Part shown: in pieces, positions 61,087 through 64,000 of the stretch
How positions within the stretch are numbered: the first letter of the stretch is position 1
How the letters are laid out: each line of letters begins with the position of its first letter
From: Laburnicola sp. R22_1
Lineage: Eukaryota > Ascomycota > Dothideomycetes > Pleosporales > Didymosphaeriaceae
Length of the DNA: 64,000 nucleotides
Assembly (NCBI GenBank): GCA_014281115.1
Contig: JACONQ010000010.1
Coordinates: 1,550,001 to 1,614,000, forward strand
Direction: 5' to 3'
Translations under genes and position numbers: made by a program
Notes under the pieces: model-generated
What the model was told of the DNA's origin: nothing
What the model saw: only the letters and a program-made list of their open reading frames with translations
The model's database searches: none

Positions 61087-62633
61087 TGGGGTGGTCTTTG
61101 GGAATGGGTAGTCGCAAGAACAGTAATAGCAGACATGTGTTGAAGATCCTCAAGACGCCAATTATGGAATTGATAAGTCTGAGTAAAAATATACTTTACT
61201 TCCTCTGGTTAGAATCTAGTTCTTTTGTGATAGACACGTTGTATTCTGATTCTTCTTGTGGCTATTAAGTTCTACGTAGATAGGTAACCTGTTTCCCTCA
61301 AGATAAAACTTTCTAGTATTTGTTTTGGACCAAGGCAGTGAGTCTGCTTATTTGAAAGCCGCTCTGATGTCATCGGCATCGTACAACATCCTCAAATGCG
61401 ACAATGGTAGAGATCTAGACGTATCTTGGGATTTGACGGCACTTGTCAATACTGAGGAGGACTTTCATTCTTCGAGCTCTTTGGGTATAGAGTCACATTA
61501 TTTAAGTTTGGTCTACGTATTTTGCTACGTTTTTGCTACGTACTTATAGAGGAATATGTAAGATGGAATTTTTGTGGGGTTGAGTTTATCTCGCTGAGAA
61601 GGAGAGATGCTACTCCTGACGCTTCTTGCTCGTACTGCTGGTTATCAAGACCGCAGCGTGGATCTCATACAGCCTATGTGCCATTTATTCAGCTACTAGT
61701 TAGGTCTGAGCTTCTGGATTTAAGATCTTATCTAAAGTCTTTTTATTTTTTTTTAAAAAAAGCTGCATTCTGTAGCTATACTATAGTAAAAGAAAATCTA
61801 GCTATAACCTTTTTTTCTGTGTACTAGCTTTATGCAAAAGTCTTAAATATATGTGATTAAGTTAATGACGCGCGCATCTTCGGCTACCCCACCTCCCAGC
61901 GCGAGCCAGAGAGATCCGAAGTCTTAGAAATCGACTGCGAAGATGCAATGCCGGGAACACCCAAGTTCGTGTTTTCTAAGTTTTGGTTTGATGGCTATCG
62001 AGCATGAGACTTAAAGGTCTTAAAAGAGGACGAATGGCTTGGATGATGCTTGCCTGCTCTATGTATCAACTCGATGCTTTTGAGGGTAAAAAATAGGTGC
62101 AGTTGATACTTTGTATCATATCGATACGCATATGCTCGAGAAATAGTGAGCCTCGTATGCTGAATGGCCATGAGCAAAATGTAACGTGTCAGTCGGGCTA
62201 TTGATGTACTTCCGTTCGCGATGGGGTAGATATAAATATCTCTACTATGCCTCTCGATATCGAGGAAACGTATGCGATATGGCCGGCTGACGTCCCTCTT
62301 GGTGAGAATAGCCTAATGAAAACGAATAAAAAATATCGAGGAAACGCTGCGAGTTGATAGCATGCGTGCTTATTACAGGATCAATCGCTGCAGGATGACC
62401 AACTTGACCGATGCGACGAGTACTCCGAGAGGACGTTTGGACAATAAAACACGAGTAATTTAGGTGCATTACACGACGGCATGGCATAGCGAAGCATCAC
62501 CCCAACGACAAGATGATCGAACTTTTAGGCACGGATAACATTGTAGCGACGGTCATGTATTCGACGTCCCCTGCCTCGAAACGAGTGGTAAATGACGGTA
62601 CTGGTTTGTATTCAAGCTTTACTCATCACGCAC
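61087..62633. other. AT-rich intergenic region with a coding-like relic
   Basis: About 1.5 kb. The part at about 61270-61860 is AT-rich with long T and A runs and TA-rich words, then a sudden GC-richer patch at 61867-62007 that reads as protein. The remainder to 62633 shows nothing. Confidence 0.5.
61861..62007 (+). pseudogene. short coding-like fragment, possible gene relic
   Basis: A 48-codon open frame preceded directly by TAA and ended by TGA at 62005. It reads NDARIFGYPTSQREPE, then SEVLEIDCEDAMPG, then FVFSKFWFDGYRA. The sequence looks like the carboxyl end of a conserved protein (balanced composition, aromatic-rich close) but has no ATG near its start and stands alone beside AT-rich DNA. 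I do not recognise the parent family. A 3' exon of an undetected gene is the alternative. Confidence 0.35.
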
Positions 62634-64000
62634 TTATGCAGTCGTATCCTTCTCAAACACCTCCGTCACACCCTGTGAACCATGCATGATAATCTGCGTC
62701 TTGCTGAGCGACGTCTTGACAGGATTCTTAGCGCGGAAAATCTCAGAGAGTTCTTCCAGAGTGCGGCGACGAGTCTCGACGTAGAAGAAGTAGATGAATG
62801 TGAACTCGAACAGGTCCCAGAAAATGAAGAGGAAGTAGTACTGTCGCACGAGTCAGTATGCATTTCATAGAAGTATTAAGCTCGAAGAATTGGGAATTGG
62901 AGGGGGGACATACCTTCCAGCCAGCTCCCGCAAACGCAATGCCGGTAACGAAAGTGTTGTAGAAACCGGCAATGTTGACCCAGAAATTGTAAAAGGCCAT
63001 ACCCTTCGCACGGGATTCGTAGCGCAGACACTCGACGGGATACAGCTGTTGCAATGGAGTGTAACCAGCCGAGATGACGAATCCAAAGATGAACAGGAAA
63101 GCGATGATAGCCTTGGCCTGTCCAGGGCTCTTGATAAGCGGCGTTCCGCCCTCGTCGAGTTCTGGCTTGCCGTCTGGTCCGTTGATGAGGTTCGTGGCTA
63201 CAAGCGCACAGATGATACAGAAGATGCCCACGCACATGCCAGTCGAAACGAGCAGTTGCGGACGACGACCCCACTTGTCCGTGTAGATGGCGCCGAAGAT
63301 AGCGCCAGCGAATGAGACGACGTTCTGCATGCCGTTGAGCAGGAGACGTTTATGGTTGCTCGTAATACCTGCGCCTTGCAACATGGTAGGGTAGTAGTAG
63401 GATACGGGGCTATTGAACAGATCAGCTGCATGACCAACACTTTATAAGTTTAAAAATAATAAACCTATTTTTAGTTTTATAAAGGTATAAGGTAATATAA
63501 AAGTACACTTACCCGTTACCGGACCATTGTCCGAAGAAAGCCATAGTGAAGACTATCATGGTACGGTAGCGCTGTTCGCGTGAGTTGAAGAGCTCGCGGT
63601 AATCCCACCAGCGCTTGTCGGAACCGGTTACACTGATGTCTTCAACCATCTCCTTGTATTCGAGCTGGACGATGGGCGAGTCGCGACTGCCTTCTCCGTG
63701 GTACTTGGCCATGGTGTCGAGGGCCTCTTCGTGGCGGTCATTGGCAATGAGCCAACGTGGCGTCTCAGGGAGGAAAGGCGAGCAGATGAGGACGATGCCG
63801 GCGAAGACCATCTGGAGCCAAATAGGAATACGCCAAGACTGTGAACCTTCGATGGTAGAGGTGCCAAATGGGACGAAAGTTCTACCGACGGTCAGTGTGT
63901 GTTTCGCAAGTGGTGATTTAATCTTACCCCGGAATGCCTCCAACAAACCAGAATGTGTTGAAGATACCAGTCAGAACACCACGATAAGCCGGGTGAGCCA
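62634..64000 (-). CDS. MFS sugar transporter (lactose permease/sugar porter type), 5' end beyond window
   Basis: Exons visible are 63928 to beyond the right edge, 63881-63513, 63409-62914 and 62840-62634. The junctions give GVLTGIFNTFWFVGGIPG then TFVPFGTSTIEGSQSWRIP; FGQWSGNG then PVSYYYPTMLQGAGI; and AGAGWK then YYFLFIFWDLFEF. Sugar-porter signatures include FLPETPRWLIANDRHEEAL, the loop TDKWGRRPQLL and the C-terminal VETRRRTLEELSEIF. The remaining visible part covers the second half of the usual 12 membrane helices. Fungal relatives import lactose, other disaccharides or hexoses by proton symport; the substrate is not determinable here. The 103-bp intron between 63513 and 63409 is unusually AT-rich. 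Confidence 0.9.

Overview
The window is nuclear DNA of a filamentous ascomycete (Pezizomycotina). Genes carry many short GT-AG introns, mostly 45-105 bp. The set includes Pezizomycotina-type proteins: a HeLo-domain protein, a NUC-1/PHO4-like bHLH factor, a SWC3-type SWR1 subunit and a secreted GH43 arabinanase. Gene content and the proline/serine-rich disordered proteins fit Dothideomycetes, but that class assignment is inference. I see no prokaryotic or viral features.

Layout. 1-480: 3' end of a Thr/Lys/Tyr-rich, probably secreted protein. 2.6-5.6 kb: mitochondrial malonyl-CoA-synthetase-like enzyme and a mitochondrial BolA protein, divergently arranged. 6-7.9 kb: SWC3-like protein. 9.7-13.1 kb: secreted LVIVD-type protein and an unrecognised nuclear-looking protein. 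14.7-19.2 kb: eIF3a divergent from a G-protein gamma subunit. 20.6-22.8 kb: bHLH regulator. 24.2-25.3 kb: peroxisomal enoyl-CoA hydratase whose 3' end is partly duplicated. 25.7-30.0 kb: a GH43 arabinanase gene split by a 3.2-kb hAT transposon. 31.2-34.6 kb: HeLo-domain protein divergent from the ATP synthase delta subunit. 34.9-43.5 kb: a giant disordered repeat protein of about 2,700 residues. 45.4-51.4 kb: PP1 catalytic subunit and a leucine-rich-repeat protein. 51.4-56 kb: a long gene-poor stretch. 56-59.3 kb: kynurenine 3-monooxygenase divergent from methionine aminopeptidase 1. 60.2-61.1 kb: GNAT acetyltransferase. 62.6-64 kb: sugar transporter running off the right edge. AT-rich islands lie at about 59.76-59.99 and 61.27-61.86 kb.

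How the genes relate. Most are unlinked housekeeping genes: translation (eIF3a, MetAP1), energy and mitochondria (ATP16, BolA, malonyl-CoA synthetase), chromatin (SWC3), signalling (G-gamma, PP1) and NAD synthesis (KMO). The accessory part is the 24-34 kb block, which holds the partial gene duplication, the transposon-disrupted glycosidase and the HeLo protein. The clearest special observation is the hAT insertion. It lies between two codons immediately before the catalytic GHDP motif of the arabinanase, with an 8-bp target duplication; removing the element and one duplication copy gives one continuous reading frame. I found no coherent new multi-gene system. Exon boundaries were inferred by hand from reading-frame continuity, splice consensus and remembered family conservation; no database search or codon-usage calculation was run.
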